From assembly GCA_009760855.2 (NCBI GenBank), contig WPIO01000017.1, forward strand, positions 1,363,501 through 1,427,500: a DNA stretch of 64,000 nt, written 5' to 3'. This document shows positions 36,002 through 49,066 of the stretch, piece by piece. The notes below the pieces were generated by a model that was not told the origin of the DNA, did not search any database, and saw only the letters and a program-made list of their open reading frames with translations. The stretch comes from Cristatella mucedo (taxonomy: Eukaryota > Bryozoa > Phylactolaemata > Cristatellidae). The stretch's first letter is position 1. Each line of letters opens with the position of its first letter. Position numbers and translations under genes: made by a program.

Positions 36002-36710
36002 GCGATTGCTTCGGAAGCTTTATACTTCAAGAATCAGAGTCCTTGCCGAGAAAGACCACCTTAAGGGCTCGAGATCAAGATGGCTCACGTCTGGGATGAC
36101 CTATCTCAGCAGTGGGTGCGAGCCATGTTTTTCCGTCAGACGTCTGCCGTACACTTCTCTCGGAACTTGACTTGAAGGCAGCGAAAAAGTCTCGTCGGCA
36201 TCTTTTCAGACTTATCCAAAGCCATTCGTTACATCAGACATGCCCATCAGACGATGTTAGGCAGGCTGATACTCCTGCGTCGCGTTGCGATCTGTAGGAA
36301 GAGGCGATAAATAATGTTGATGATGCTGAAAAGGCTGCAGCTAATAAACGTGATCATGACTGTCTTTTCACTGCTCCTCCACGCCCACCATGCATAGCGT
36401 ACCAAAATCGTCCGAGCCACTGTATAGCAGCTCAAGGGTATATCCGAGCGCATTGGGAGGGGGCGTGGGTCTGGCTGAAGGAGCGGGGCTGCGCTGCAGG
36501 TACCTAAGCTGCAGCCGGCCAAGCTCGTCTTTGCCCGCTCGAAGGCCCGATGGCCGCCATTTCCAAGCGGTTAACAAGCTTTAGAGGGCAGAGTTCCCAG
36601 GCTGAGAGAGCAATCAAGATAACCGCCGAGAGGCGCTCCGCTTCCGTGAGTAGATTCGGAGTGTTTGTCCGTAGAGAAACTAAGAATTAGATGGCGACAA
36701 AAGAAGGATG
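36002..36710. other. No gene recognised
   Basis: Short overlapping frames on both strands. No domain or repeat-family match seen between the innexin 3' end and the LINE B remnants. Confidence 0.35.
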
Positions 36711-36714
36711 CTAT

Positions 36715-38990
36715 TTGTATGTATGCATCTCCGTCTGTAGCTTCAAAATGCCACAAACACTATGTGGGTGTTCCGCAGGTAAGTTTTGCATAGCGAACTC
36801 ACATCCTAAGCGGTTGTAGGTACGCATTCGGTATCAGGCAGACTTAATCTCACGCCCCAAAGAGAAAGTGAGAAGCATAGCTGAGTCATTAGAGCAGTTG
36901 AGATAGCGAGAACATAGAAGTAGCAGCTCAGGAAGGCTGGAAAAGAAGTGTCATAGTTGGAAGCAGGAGAGTAGTTATCATTGCGTAAGAATCGTGGAAG
37001 TGAGTTCCACGGTCTAGGATCTGCAGGGCAAAAGCTTCTCTCGCCAGAGGTCTTTAAGTGGAGGAATGGAAGCGCTAATTTATTGTCCATGCGGGTTCTA
37101 AAGGTACGGGGAGGCTGAAAGAGGTGCAGCAGTTCAGCTAGTTATAGAGAAGCCAAGCCGTAGTGGGTCTTTGCGGGTCAGTGTAAGCACTTTACTCTGT
37201 ATCCGTTGATCAACCCGCAGCCATCCAGTTTCTTTCAGCGAAGGAGAGGCGGACAAACCTCTGGGATTCGTAAACTAGCCTTGCAGATATATTCATCACC
37301 AGCTCCAGTGGCCTAGTGGCTTTTCGCTAGCCTTGCCGAAATGGAGTTGCAATAATCTAGCCGAGACAGAGCCAAGGAGCTGGTTAAGTTTTTGCAAGTC
37401 ACCGTGGAAGACAGTTCTTAATCTTAGATAGAGATCGAACGTGATGGCTAGCTGTGAAAGCAGTCTTCTTAATGAAGTTTTCAAAAGACAGGCAGCTGTG
37501 CAGCTTGGTGAGCCGTGATGGCACACTAAGTAAGGCGGTTGCTTTCACGACCTCGGTCCCGAGGTCGTGGGTTCGATTCCTGCAGTGGGCGATCCTTTAT
37601 CGCCACTGCAAGCGGTGGTGATAGCCGTAAAGGCTCTTCTGTCGCTATACAAAAAGAGGCTGCTTAATCAGCTAGGAGTTATTTATTTAGCTGTCAAAGA
37701 CGACACCTACATTCCGAACACACGGCGATTGTCCATCAACATCACCTATTAGAAAAGCAAGGCCTTCTAGGCCAGCCACAACCTTTGGGTGTCCTATAAG
37801 AAGCAGCTCCGTTTTATCACCATTTAGTTTAAGAAAATTTGCCGGAATCCAGGATCGAATATCTGTATGGCAAGCATTCAGGTTATCAGTCGCTGCACCA
37901 GATTCCGATACGACACAGACATCGGACAAGTGCAATTTGAACCATGCCACTGCCTTGTCAGCCAGGCTGACCGTTATTCTAAATTATTCAAGTAGGTTAT
38001 CGTGATCAGTGATGTCGGAGGCAGCTGATAAATCTTGTAGTGCTAGGACAGCGACATTCCCTTCATCGTTGCCGCATAGGATCTCATGGGTTGCAAGGAG
38101 GTTTTAGTTGAGCGCTGCCGTTTGAAATGGGACTAAAGATTTTCTGACAACCTATTCTTTTCAATGTGTGCTACAAGCTGCTTGGCAATAATTTTTTCAA
38201 GGATCTTTGACAAAAAGTAAGAAGGAAAACTCTGTGGTATTTTGAAAGGATCTCTATAGCTGATCCAGACTCTTTACGTATCGGTCTAACGATGGCCGAT
38301 TAGAAGGCCTTTAGTGCAACTTCTTTTTCCAGAGAAGCACTAAAAATCTTAGTTATGGCTGGCGGAAGTTTGTCTGCCAGTGATGACTAAAAAGGGGACG
38401 ATAGATAGTCTTCAGGTCAAGAGCTTTCTACTAGAACTTATTAAGGTGGCCACATCGCATGTAGTACTCTGACAATCTTTTAAGGAAGGTCACATAGGTT
38501 GCGATTCGGCAATTGTTTCAGACGGGCTTTATGAAGGCATGAATTTGCACAACTATTTCAGTGGAGAAGGCTGAGAACATGTTGGCCGAGCCGTCAATAT
38601 CTGGTTAGTGAGGCCTCTCAGAATTAGCCAGCAAACTGTCTATCGTCTTACAAATTTGTTTTGGGTTTGGCTGGCAAGACTTCGGTTTTCCGAGTGAAAA
38701 GAAGCCCTGTCCTTTCTAGGCGTGCACGTCCTGAGTCGGTTTCTATAGCTATCATTATTCTCTAAGGGAAAACGTATATTTTAAAGTTTCTATTGAGGTA
38801 AATTCTTTTTAGACGTCGAACAAGATGCCTCTCCACGTGAGCTGCGAGTAACTGAGGCTCTAAATGTGGGCGTGTAATTCTGCTCGCTTTTGGCGCGAAG
38901 CTAAAGTCTGTCTCTCCAGAGGGAGGCTACCAAGATTCAGACAAGGGTACGTAATCTGCCGGGCAGATAATTTTCAGGGCCTAGCCTAAT
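36715..38990 (-). mobile_element. Degenerate LINE B split by a SINE B
   Basis: Read on the minus strand, the 3' end (near 36715) through RT matches LINE B: the C-terminal block (36806-37090) encodes PWNSLPRFLRN, and the segment at 37687-37950 encodes ANFLKLNGDKTELLLIGHP. The stretch 37950-38990 is weaker but continues the antisense RT pattern. Many indels mark an old copy. A SINE B sits at 37503-37685. Confidence 0.75.
37503..37685 (+). repeat. SINE B copy nested in LINE B
   Basis: A tRNA-like head (box A-like TGGCACACTAAGTAAGG; box B GGTTCGATTCC) is followed by a hairpin in which GCAGTGGGCGAT (37582-37593) pairs with ATCGCCACTGC (37599-37609), then GTGATAGCCGTAAAGGCTC and CGCTATACAAAAAGAGGC. 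AGCTGT flanks both sides, consistent with a short target duplication. It interrupts LINE B between blocks that are contiguous in the intact copy. Confidence 0.88.
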
Positions 38991-38999
38991 GCGTTGGCT

Positions 39000-39680
39000 T
39001 TTTCCATATTCAAAGCCAGCTGCTGTGACCTAGTGGCTCTTTTCGGTATCCCAGCTAAAAGCAATAATCAAATCTTACAATAATCTAGCCAGGCAAAACT
39101 AAGGAGCTAGTTAAAGTTTTTGCAAGCCACCGTGGAAGACAAATCCTAATCTTAGATAGGGATCGGACGTGATGTTTAGCTGTAGAAGCGGTCTTCTTAA
39201 AGTCGCTTTTCAAAATTTAGGCAGCTGTTGAAGACGATACCTAAATTCGAGCAGATGCTGATGGTCGCACAGCAGCATCACTAAATTAAAGAATGAAGCT
39301 TTCTAGTCCAGCCACACGCTTAGGGTGTCCTATGAGCAGCAGTTCAGTTTTATCGTCGTTTAGTTTCAAGAAATTTTCTGTCATCCGGGATTGAATGTCT
39401 GCAAGGCAAACATCGACAAATACAGCTATGTATCGTCAGCATAAAAGTAATACGATATCCTGTTCCATGGGCCTGAACCACTTTTCCCAGTGGATGAGTT
39501 TAAATGGAGAACAGCTAAGGACCGAAGACGGACCCTTGAGGGACTCCGCAGGATTCTGGTCTCGTAGATAAGACCTGACCACCACCACACGACACGGATT
39601 GAACGTGATCAGACAAATACGATTTAAACCACGCCAGTGCCTCGTCTGCCAGACCGATCGTGGTCAGGGGACGCCATTAC
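39000..39680 (-). repeat. Second degenerate LINE B copy
   Basis: A separate antisense LINE B segment repeats RT-region blocks already seen in the copy to its left: AGGAGCTAGTTAAAG, the CTTAGATAGGGATCGGACG block, CACGCTTAGGGTGTCCTATG and TATCGTCAGCATAAAAGT. Because blocks recur, it is a second insertion or a duplication, not a continuation. Confidence 0.72.
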
Positions 39681-39715
39681 TCCGGCGACAGCAGAGTACC
39701 GCATCAATCCGCGTC

Positions 39716-39775
39716 TCCCGTAGTCAACAATAAATCAAGGCACCTTCTGGTGTAGATTTATTGTTGACTACGGGA
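39716..39775. repeat. Perfect 21-bp inverted repeat, 18-base spacer
   Basis: Arms at 39716-39736 and 39755-39775 are exact reverse complements (left arm begins TCCCGTAGTC). The spacer contains a further CACC/GGTG pairing. It lies at the edge of the LINE B remnants. Confidence 0.9.
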
Positions 39776-40474
39776 TATTCTATATTTCACGGAGCGAGCG
39801 CCGCATCGTTGCATATAGAAAGCTGGCCGACGACTTGTCCATGTATCGAAGTGGCAACATTTTAAGCCACCATACGTTGCGATACCTGCGATCCTTATAA
39901 TTCGGGAACCGCTAATCCCTGCAGCTTTAATTGAAATCACTTTACTACCGGCCTGCGTTTCAGCGGCCGTAGCCATTCAGTCCTTCCTCTTGGCCGAGCA
40001 CAGCCATTCAACCGTCCCCCCACCGCAGCCCAGCGGCGCCCTACCGCGCTTTCGAGGAAGGCACTGTCGGCCTGCGAACGCGGTTACAGAGGCTAGGTGG
40101 ACACACCTTCGTATATCGGTTCTTGAGCTATGACTCATTAACAGGACTGCGAGGCGTGGGCTGTAGCAAGCAGTTCTTGTTGGGCGCCTGCAAGACCAGC
40201 ACCCGCCAGTTGCACCCACCAGCTGCGTGAGCTGCGTTTGCGACAAAGGACTTCAGTGCAGAAGCCGCTGCGGCACGTTCGTAACAATCGCTCCCAATGG
40301 GAGGCAGAAGCGTCGCGCCGCACGGCAGACCCCTTGAGGCCTGCCTAGATAGAAGTACTCGCTCAGAAACTCCAAAAGAATGAGCCCGTCAGCTTGAAAA
40401 ATGATAACTCCCACTGGAAACCAACCCTGACAAGGCGTCGCGCCGTAGGCGAGCCACTCAGACGGCCTCTTTAG
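39776..40474. other. Unrecognised region with long minus frame
   Basis: A minus-strand frame runs about 163 codons from 40246 to 39758 with one stop near 39977. It includes SHSSRTDIRRCVHLASV but matches no family I know. It ends inside the right arm of the 21-bp inverted repeat. Confidence 0.25.
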
Positions 40475-40774
40475 CAGAGGCGGAGCCAGGAGGCAGGGGG
40501 CGAGAGTTTGCCACCCTGTCCCCTAAAGTGGGTCAGTGAACGGAACGATCCACTATTCCTACGCCTGCGACCTTCACCGAAGAAGAAATTACGTCTTATA
40601 ACCACTGGACGGGCAACCGCCGAGTTCGTGTCGAGTAAGCACTGTGATCCCGCGCTGTAATTTTTTATTAAATCCGGATCTAGCCCCGCCTAGTTGAAAA
40701 TCTTGCGGATTTTTCCCTCTGCATAAAAATCTTGCAGGCATTCTCCCTACGCGAAAATCCTGACTCCGACACTG
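40475..40774. mobile_element. hAT-like MITE, copy 3
   Basis: A 300-base element beginning CAGAGGCGGAGCCAGG and ending TCCTGACTCCGACACTG. It contains the family blocks CCTACGCCTGCGACC, AACCACTGGACGGGCAACC and GTTCGTGTCGAGTAAGCACT. It is the best-preserved full-length copy. Confidence 0.85.
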
Positions 40775-41500
40775 TTTTTTTAGTATTGAAAAACGCTGTG
40801 GCGGCTTATGAACTACTTTAAAATGGCGCTTAATGTTTGTTTCGACGCAAACGGAATTAAAGACGCAGCAGCCAGCCATGCGACCGAGCGAGAGATTTGG
40901 CGACCACTCCCAGAGAGACGAAGCAACACGAGGCTCGAGGGTATACCGAGCTTTTAGGCAACAGGCGACTCGTCGGCAATTGCGACGGGCAACGTCTGTT
41001 ATCTGGGCATGTGTTGCGGTCTGTCACTCTCAAGGTCAAGGTTTTTCGAAAATTTTCAAGTTTTTATTTCTTAAAAACGTTAAAAAGACGAATGACCCGT
41101 TGGGAATGAGTGAATGACAATGCATCAGGCAAATTTAACGAGCCACCGGAGCCGAGACCGTACGCAACAGATAACTTACGGTGCTGTAAGGCTAATGCTG
41201 CAGGTGACAGCTTTGCGTACGAATTCATGTTACTCTCTTCAAAACTGACAGTACGATATATCCGTCTCGCTTCAACTTCCCTGCCTAGTGCTGGTGGCAG
41301 TGCGAGGCCACTCGGTGACACACCTACGAAGGTAGCTGCTGCTGTGAGGGCGGGGCTTGGTAGCAGTAGTAGTCACGCCCCCAATTAGGGGCGAGTCTTC
41401 AATCATATCACCAGTACCAGACCACTAGCCTCAAAAATTTTATTTGAACACTCAATTATTCCTAATTAAGAAATTAAAAAAGTCTCTTCACAGTTTTTAT
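40775..41500. other. Upstream flank of the dynein gene
   Basis: No exon or repeat copy recognised. Short frames overlap on both strands. Part of the dynein gene's 5' flank. Confidence 0.35.
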
Positions 41501-41519
41501 ATAAATAAGTACCTGATCC

Positions 41520-41535
41520 GTAACCATGGCTCAAC
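41520..41535 (+). promoter_or_regulatory. Candidate X-box (RFX site)
   Basis: GTAACCATGGCTCAAC lies about 115 bases upstream of the dynein ATG. The left half (GTAACCAT) fits the RFX X-box consensus; the right half is imperfect (GGCTCAAC versus GGCAAC). RFX factors drive ciliary genes, so position and target fit. One weak site by eye is not proof. Confidence 0.35.
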
Positions 41536-41648
41536 TCACTTGCGGGAGAGGGGGGATGGGGGAGACCGCAAACCGGAAACAGTTCGCGTGCCCGTTACTA
41601 TAGGAGCGGCGACTCCCAAGGCCGAACGCCGTCGGGGAATCGCAGCAA

Positions 41649-41672
41649 ATGCCGCCGAAGAAACCAGTCAAG
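41649..41672 (+). CDS. DNAI1: DNAI1 exon 1 (start)
   Basis: Codes MPPKKPVK. The donor is GTCAGA, weaker than average. Start chosen because the next three short exons join in phase to the conserved acidic [15 protein letters not shown] block. Exon 1 is the least certain, being 24 bases without homology. Confidence 0.65.
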
Positions 41673-44600
41673 GTCAGATCGCCTAATCATAGCGCTGCAA
41701 GTGCTGTTAAGTGATCTTTTAGAAACTCCGCTGCCTTGGAGTGCCACTTTACTCTCTTGCGGCTAGCCCAGCAGGCTAAACTAACCGGCGAAGTCGGCAA
41801 GCAGCCCGATGCCGACGGCCAACGCGAATAAACCTATTGACTGTTCTCCATTTATTGCAGGCAGGTCCTCCGCCTAAGGTGAGTAGTATTTCATTGATGA
41901 CGCGACCATCTTTTGATTATATCGAGAGCATTTGGAGGCTCATCAATAACCAGCTCCTTTCCAACGAAAGCCGAAACAAGATTGGAATGCTGGCACCCGT
42001 GCCAGCATCTACCTACCATAACACAAACGACGGACACTGTCCATGTATTGATAAGCACTTAAAGGACAAGTGTCTTTCAGAGACACCAACTTATGCGACA
42101 AAGCTGTATATATTAAATGCTTGGGCAGTTAAAGTTGTTCTGTCGTTTGTCTTCCTTCTGTGTTTTGACGCAGTTACTGACGACTCGCAGCTGCTTACAT
42201 GCTTTCTCTTTCAGGTTGCTGGTGATAAAGGGAAACAGCGAAGGCGTGGGGTAAGCTAGCATTCAAAAATTCATAAGCTTGTTCAACCGCGTGTTCTATC
42301 GTGTGCATCGTGCGGGACGCTAATACGAAGCAGTTGTAGCTTGAAAGTATCCCAGTAAATTCTCACAGCTTTTCCAAAATGAGAAAAAAAATACTTTCAC
42401 TGAGCAGCCAGAAACTTTAACTCGTTTTTTTTCATTAGAGATCTTTTGGAGCTTGGCTCGTGGGTGCTCGCACTTCACGACTAGGTCGTGGGTTCGAGTA
42501 CTGCAGCAGGTAATCATGCATTACCCAATGCAAGCAGGGTGATGGCCACTAAGGGTCTTCTATCGCTACATAAGCATGATGCTGTTGAATCATCCTTGAA
42601 CCTTCTTCTCGTCACTGCGCTTCTTAGGATGCAGCTCAAATGCTTGTCTTAGCGTTCGACCGTCGTGTCGTGTATTTGATTTCCATACTTGAGGTCAGCT
42701 GCATTCGCAGTTATGTTCCTCTTCTTTCCTCTTGAACATTTAAGCTGTAGCCTAGTTTCCTCACTTAAAAGCATTTAAAATTGACATTCCCGCACAAACA
42801 TTTGCCAATGGTGTTTAATTCCGCAATATTTTCACGGTTTTGGTGTGATTACTTGCCACAATGCGCAGCCTTGAAATTGAGCTCCAGTGTTTGTTGTTTG
42901 CCTTAAAACAAAAGACCTAGAAGATTGCAGAGCATGCATTCTACCTTAGCTTTCTAAAATCGACTACACTTATTTCCCCAGATTCAACTGTGCTCAAAGT
43001 GTAAAATGTTATGGCCTTCTAGCCTGGCCGATGTACTAAACTAAAGTATGTAATTATTTTCGGTTGTCATCTACGGTACTACTATATTGTATTAGCCATT
43101 GGCTGTGATACTATTACGCATGTCAAAATGGTCGCTAGGCATCACCATGGGACCGTCCCGTCTGTTTTACTTTAGTGCGTACAAATAAAATAGGAACGTG
43201 CATTTTTGTCTAGCTGGACCGGAAGCCTGAAGGCAATCGTTAAGTTGTACTCAGTGATGCTCCGATGGCAGGAATGGTGGAAGTGCAGATCAGAGCAGTA
43301 TATAGCTTCATCCGACCAAGGCAGGGAAGAATTGCAAGGCAGATGGTACATGCTATACACGAGAAAAGTGCATCATACAAAAGTCAGAACACACTCTCAG
43401 TTTAACTTGTTGTCGTGTAGTTCTGAATACTGGCTCTGCATTGATTAGGCTTCGATAATTTGCCACTCTTTGTGAAATCAGAATCTGTTACATGTGTGAT
43501 TTAAAATTGCACGATTTACTGCATATTAAACAGGATGGCCACCACAATCAAGCTAGAATCCAGGTAATGTGCAAGGATGGACATGGCTTTACCATTTTGG
43601 TTACTATACCATTAGTTATATAATGTACAGCCACATTATATTTGATTCTCCGTTTTTGCTATAGCCAATTATTATTTGCATTCACTAATAATAAGAACTT
43701 TTTAGTGATCGTTTCCTTAGTGATTTGCTTGGTCATTTGTTTAATTTTCATTGCTGTACTCTGAGTTATGTTCCCACGAACCATCAAATATGTTCCTTTC
43801 TTCCTGAATAATGTAGTCACGCCTTCTTGTCACTTTGTTGTCACTGCATTATTGCTGCAGTTTTCTGTGCTGGTCATAGATTTGTGTAGCATCACTGCTG
43901 TACCCTTGTTCTTGTGCAATTACACTTTGTTGTGCAAGCGCGTTTTCTTAATTACTCCATTGTCCCCCCCCCGAACTGCTTTAGTGTTTTTTAATGGTTT
44001 TGGACGTATTAGAGAAGTCATCCTCATACATCTGGTATGTGGGGACAGAAGCTAGTAAATTGCTGCTTTCAACAACTTACGTAAAATACTTGTTATCGTC
44101 GTAGTTCTGTGTACTTGCATTTAGTCTGAAAATATTTGTGTACCATCGATTTTTATCAGAATACACTAACGAGCATTAATCTGTGCATCTGCAAAGGACA
44201 GCCTGTTACATAACAAATGATCAAATACTGTAAATGCAGCTGCTGTGTTTTTTATTGCCCGAGGCAATTGCAGTCTAAAATCATTCACTATTTTACTGTG
44301 ATAACTGTACAGAAATAATGAGGGAAGCATGGTAACCGGTGAATCCTTGCATTTTCGCCGCTAGGTGGTTCAGTTTTAATGCTTCAACTTTGGTTGGACG
44401 ATGATGATTGCTGAATATAAAGAAGTCTAATTATGCAAAACCGTTTTGGTATGACCTAGAAAAAATATGCTAATCTTTATCCGTGGTATGTGTTTTATAA
44501 TAATACGAAAGCAAGAGGCTATTAAATTAAGATTGCATCACGCACATGTAGTTTTGGAGGTCATGAAATACCCTGTATTTGTCTTTTTGTGTCCTTAACT

Positions 44601-46241
44601 CCTTGCACAATTACTCTTCAGGAAAGAATCTAAACGTCTCCTAAAGTCGCTGTTGGCTTACTTAAAAATAGCCAACTATACAATTTGATCTATTTCTGTG
44701 CATTTCGGACAACCTAAATTTCATTCTAATGAAAGTTATACTAGATTTCAAAGGAATTCTTCTCATTTGTATGTTGTATTAGCCTGCTAGTGTATTAGCG
44801 TGTCTTATCGCATTACTGCAATGACTGTTGCATATTATGTTAACTTGCATAGGAGGATGACGACACAACAGAGATCGGAGAAAAGGAGGATGAGTGGATG
44901 CAGGCAAAAGCACTTGTCAAACCTGACGATCAGCTCGAGCTCACTGAGGCGGTAGGTAATGGAAACCCGACGTTTAGTGCTGTCGCAGTGCCAGAGTCTA
45001 GACACCGCATTCCGGGCACTATTTTTCCAATCTCTTGTCCTCAAAATGCCTTGTGTAGTTGATGGTAGGCCGACTAAAAATGTTGTATCGTTGAATGTAG
45101 TCATACGTTGTACACAAAGTTTCCGATATAAATCTTTAGCACTAACACAATGCAAACATAGCTGGGTCTAATAATAAGCAGTTCATGGTTGCAGGAGCTT
45201 AAAGAAGAGTTTACTCGAATCCTGACTGCCAACAACCCTCATGCTCCACAGAACATCGTGAGATACAGCTTTAAGGAGAAGACTTATAAGCCAACGTCAT
45301 CGGTGGACCAGCTAGCAACTCATTTCTCCCTCGATGGAAATCTTCTGCACAAGGACTCGGATGAGGCCAAACGACAGATGGCACGAGTGGGAGCTTCTGA
45401 AGGTAATGCTGCTGATGCATACGCGACTCTTTAACTTTGCATGCATCAAAATGTGTGCCTAGATTGCATGTTTTGTCTACCATTAGTCTGACTCCCTCTT
45501 TCATCCATAATTCAGAATCATACTAAACTGGTTTTCTATTTTCTATGGTGCATTGATTTACTGAGCGATAATGGATCAAGGATGATACAATGAAACTGTG
45601 AGCAATGTGTCGGGTAACAGACACTCTTGAATTTTCAATGATACAGCCACCATCAGGGCTTTGCCCACTGGACATGCATTTTCCCTTAAAGATGCTTTCT
45701 GTAGATCTCACGACTGCTGCAAGAGCATCTCATTCTGTTCTCAATCAAAGCCAAAGTGCTGGCCGAGTGTGAGAGGGGCTCGGCTCATTACATCTTCACC
45801 CAACTCCTGCCGAAGGTTGTGTTAGTAAACAAATAGCTAGCCATGTTCTTTAAGACCATTCATCTGTTGCATACCACACATGCAGTTCTTGCTTCCAGAA
45901 TTGAAGGTTCCCTACTAGCCTGCTCTAGAATGCTGAATTTTCCTTTTTTTGTCGTCTGGCTAAGACTGCCCTTAACCTCCCTTCAAGCAGGATCAGTCAC
46001 ACGCTCTCCCGGTGTAGTCTAAACAAACCACAGTCATCAATGCCCGAACATGCTTACACACATTGCACCTGCTATCTAGTTGTAATCGATTCATACGCTT
46101 GTGTGGTCATGTGCACATGCACCCGTGAGTGTGAGGCAGATGGAAAGAGTTGGCTTGGTGAGTGCTGTTTCACTTTGTGTGCCGGTATGTGTGTGCACAC
46201 GCATGTCTGAGTGAGTGTATGTGTGTGTGTGTGTGTCTGGC

Positions 46242-46300
<59 letters not shown>

Positions 46301-46810
46301 ATCTGTGTGTGCCTATGTGTGTCTCTGTGTGTCTGTGGTTGCCTGTGTTTATCTGTGCGTCTGTGTGCCTGTGTGTAGGCAATGTAAGCACAGTAATTAA
46401 CCTAGTTGCCTCTATATACCTCATGTAAGATTTCGGTGATTTGACTTATTAGCATCTCCACTTAATGACTGGCCTCCTTATTTTAATGTGCCATGCATAA
46501 CTTCCCTGAAATATATTTGTACACGCATTGATTCGTTTTGACTTGATATTCTTTAATCGGGCAGCATATAGCTCTTATGGAGTTCCTGCAAGAGGTAATT
46601 TATTTGTGAGTGGAATTTACGAGCTTTGTTTGCCACAGCACATTATGAGTTGCTTACAGTGTTGTCGGTGCTGTGGTCAACTGCATTTGTGTTAGCACTG
46701 CGAACAGTGATTGCGTTGGTAGAAAGCAAGAGTATGTGAGATCTATCCCCCTGTGGACTTGCCAGCTAGCAATCGGTATGTAACAGCGTGTACTTGTTAT
46801 GTAATGTAAA

Positions 46811-46858
<48 letters not shown>

Positions 46859-49025
46859 CAAGGTCAAGGTAGTTAGCTAATGGGTACCCCCACTTAAGCT
46901 AATGAAAGAACATCTGGCACCATTCAATCAATTAATCACTTAATCTGCTTGTAGGATGAGCCGCTCTGGGCCGCTCTGACTCTCTCTAGCTGTCTGAACC
47001 GGCAAAGCAAAGCCCAGGTTATTTGGCATCTCTCCATATAGTGATGCAATCATGTTCTTGTCTTGTGTAACCAGCAGTCATTTTTGCTTTGAGTTGTCTT
47101 GTGGATAGTGCCTTATAGTAGCCAATCTCAAAAGGCAAAAAAGCTGAAATAGAGTAGAACTGCATCACACACTTACTACTTGCACGGAACTCTATAAAGT
47201 GCCGTATACTTGGGTCATTCCGTTTATTAGCTCAGATTTCCACCCACTGTAAATTGATGAAGCTAAGTTGCAGCCCAGTACCTCAGTGCGCATGGGAGAG
47301 GCAGCTGGCACCAATGTTTAACTCATGCTTATACCATGCACATGATGGGTTCGCATGCCAAATCGCCAATTTCTTAAATTAAACCTTCGATTAATACCGT
47401 ATTTTACGGTGTATAAGCTACCCTTCTTTCCAAAGTTTGGGGTCAGATAGTGGAGAGGGGGCTTATACATGGGAGGTTACGTTTTTTGCTTTGATATCGG
47501 GTTAAACAACATACCTACTTTGAATGCACTTCCGGTACTCGAATGCATTTTGAATGCATTTGCGACATTTCAAATGCAATGGACGGAACGGAAGATGACG
47601 TAGTCAACGAAGAGAGTGACGAAGGCAATGATGATAATGAAGTTTCCACGAAATTTCAGGCCTGTGATATGAACGAGGAAGATGGAGTGGGTATCGTCAC
47701 CAGTCTTGATGCAGAGGATAGTGATAGTGCCACAAGGGATTATTATGAGTTTCGATATTATTCAGTTCATTCAGTTATTGGATATAAATATTGTTTTCAA
47801 AAACATTTGTTCAAAAATTGGGGCTTGTACATCGGATGGGGGCTTATACACAGTAAAATACAGTACTTGCTGTATGAACCTACATGGTTCACACAGAGAA
47901 CGAGAAAATCTGTAACAGAACTTCAATTTAGTCGGCTGCTGCACTGCGTATTTCATCGAGACTGGTTAAGCTTTGCCACTGGCCTTTGCTGCATCTGCAT
48001 GTAGCTTGTAATGTAAAGCTGTATTGTAAACCATGCCTATAAAGTAGGAGGTGGCATCATCAAGGTGATCACTTAGTCGGTGGTCTAATTTCATGGAAAG
48101 AAGTGTGGCCTCTACGGTCATTCTGTTGCCTGGTCATCGGCCCGATTTTTGTTTTTTGCTTCATTACGTCAAGGTTTGCTGTTACCAGTGATTGTTTCCT
48201 TTAGTTCCCCCCTTACTCGTTCCACAGCATCCGATGGTTGGCCAGCTATGCGTCGTGGTGCTGCTTTCTCAGTTATCTCGTTGCTCCTACACGGCTTTTC
48301 CTTTGCATGTAGACACCCCCTAGCACAAGTGCGTCTTCATTTATCACTTGGAGCCGAAGCGCTGCCCAGTGTTCACACACACCTTGCAGCCCAGCCAGCA
48401 CGGTCCGTCCGCAAAGAGCATTCAACGATCGCGTCATGGTCGCACTCGCGCCGTGCTCGGGTCACTGAGGCTCTTCTTTTACCGCCTCCGCACGAGCCTC
48501 GGCATAAGTGCGTGCCCACAAATTGCAGGAGCAGACGCAGCCGCCGAGGCTGCCGAGGCAGCGCAAGCAAAGAGCAGCGCCGACGACTCCAAAAGTGGTG
48601 CCGGAGGTGGTGGAGACGACGACGAAGGCGGCTCTCCGGAGCCCGGAGCCGGCCAGTCGGGCAAGAAGCTCACGAACCAGTTCAACTTCAGCGAGCGAGC
48701 CTCCCAGACGTACAACAACCCGTACAGGGTAAGTGCCTCACGCTGCAGACAGCTGCACGGTGGCAGCTTGAGAGCTTGAGTCACCGGGCGGAGCTTGAGC
48801 GAGACTTGCCTGCCGCTGTCTAGGAGCGCTCGACGACCACCGAGCCTCCCCCGAGGGCCACTTTCTCGGCAAACGCCAACCAGTGGGAGATCTTCGATGC
48901 ATATCAGGAGGATTTCGAGAAACAGGCAAGCTTGAGAATTCCTGACTCTGTTCCTGCCATTGCCCCAGTTGCTGCAGCTGCTACCGTCGCTGCTGCTGCT
49001 GCTGATAATGATGTGATGATGCTGC

Positions 49026-49066
<41 letters not shown>

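Noticed and set aside
40979-40996. TTGCGACGGGCAAC considered as a second X-box for the dynein gene
   Set aside because: Half-site spacing is one base off and it lies about 650 bases from the ATG; the site at 41520 is the better candidate.
48149-48823. A 224-codon plus-strand frame
   Set aside because: It overlaps DNAI1 exon 6 in another frame and has no similarity of its own; the exon frame is clearly the real one.
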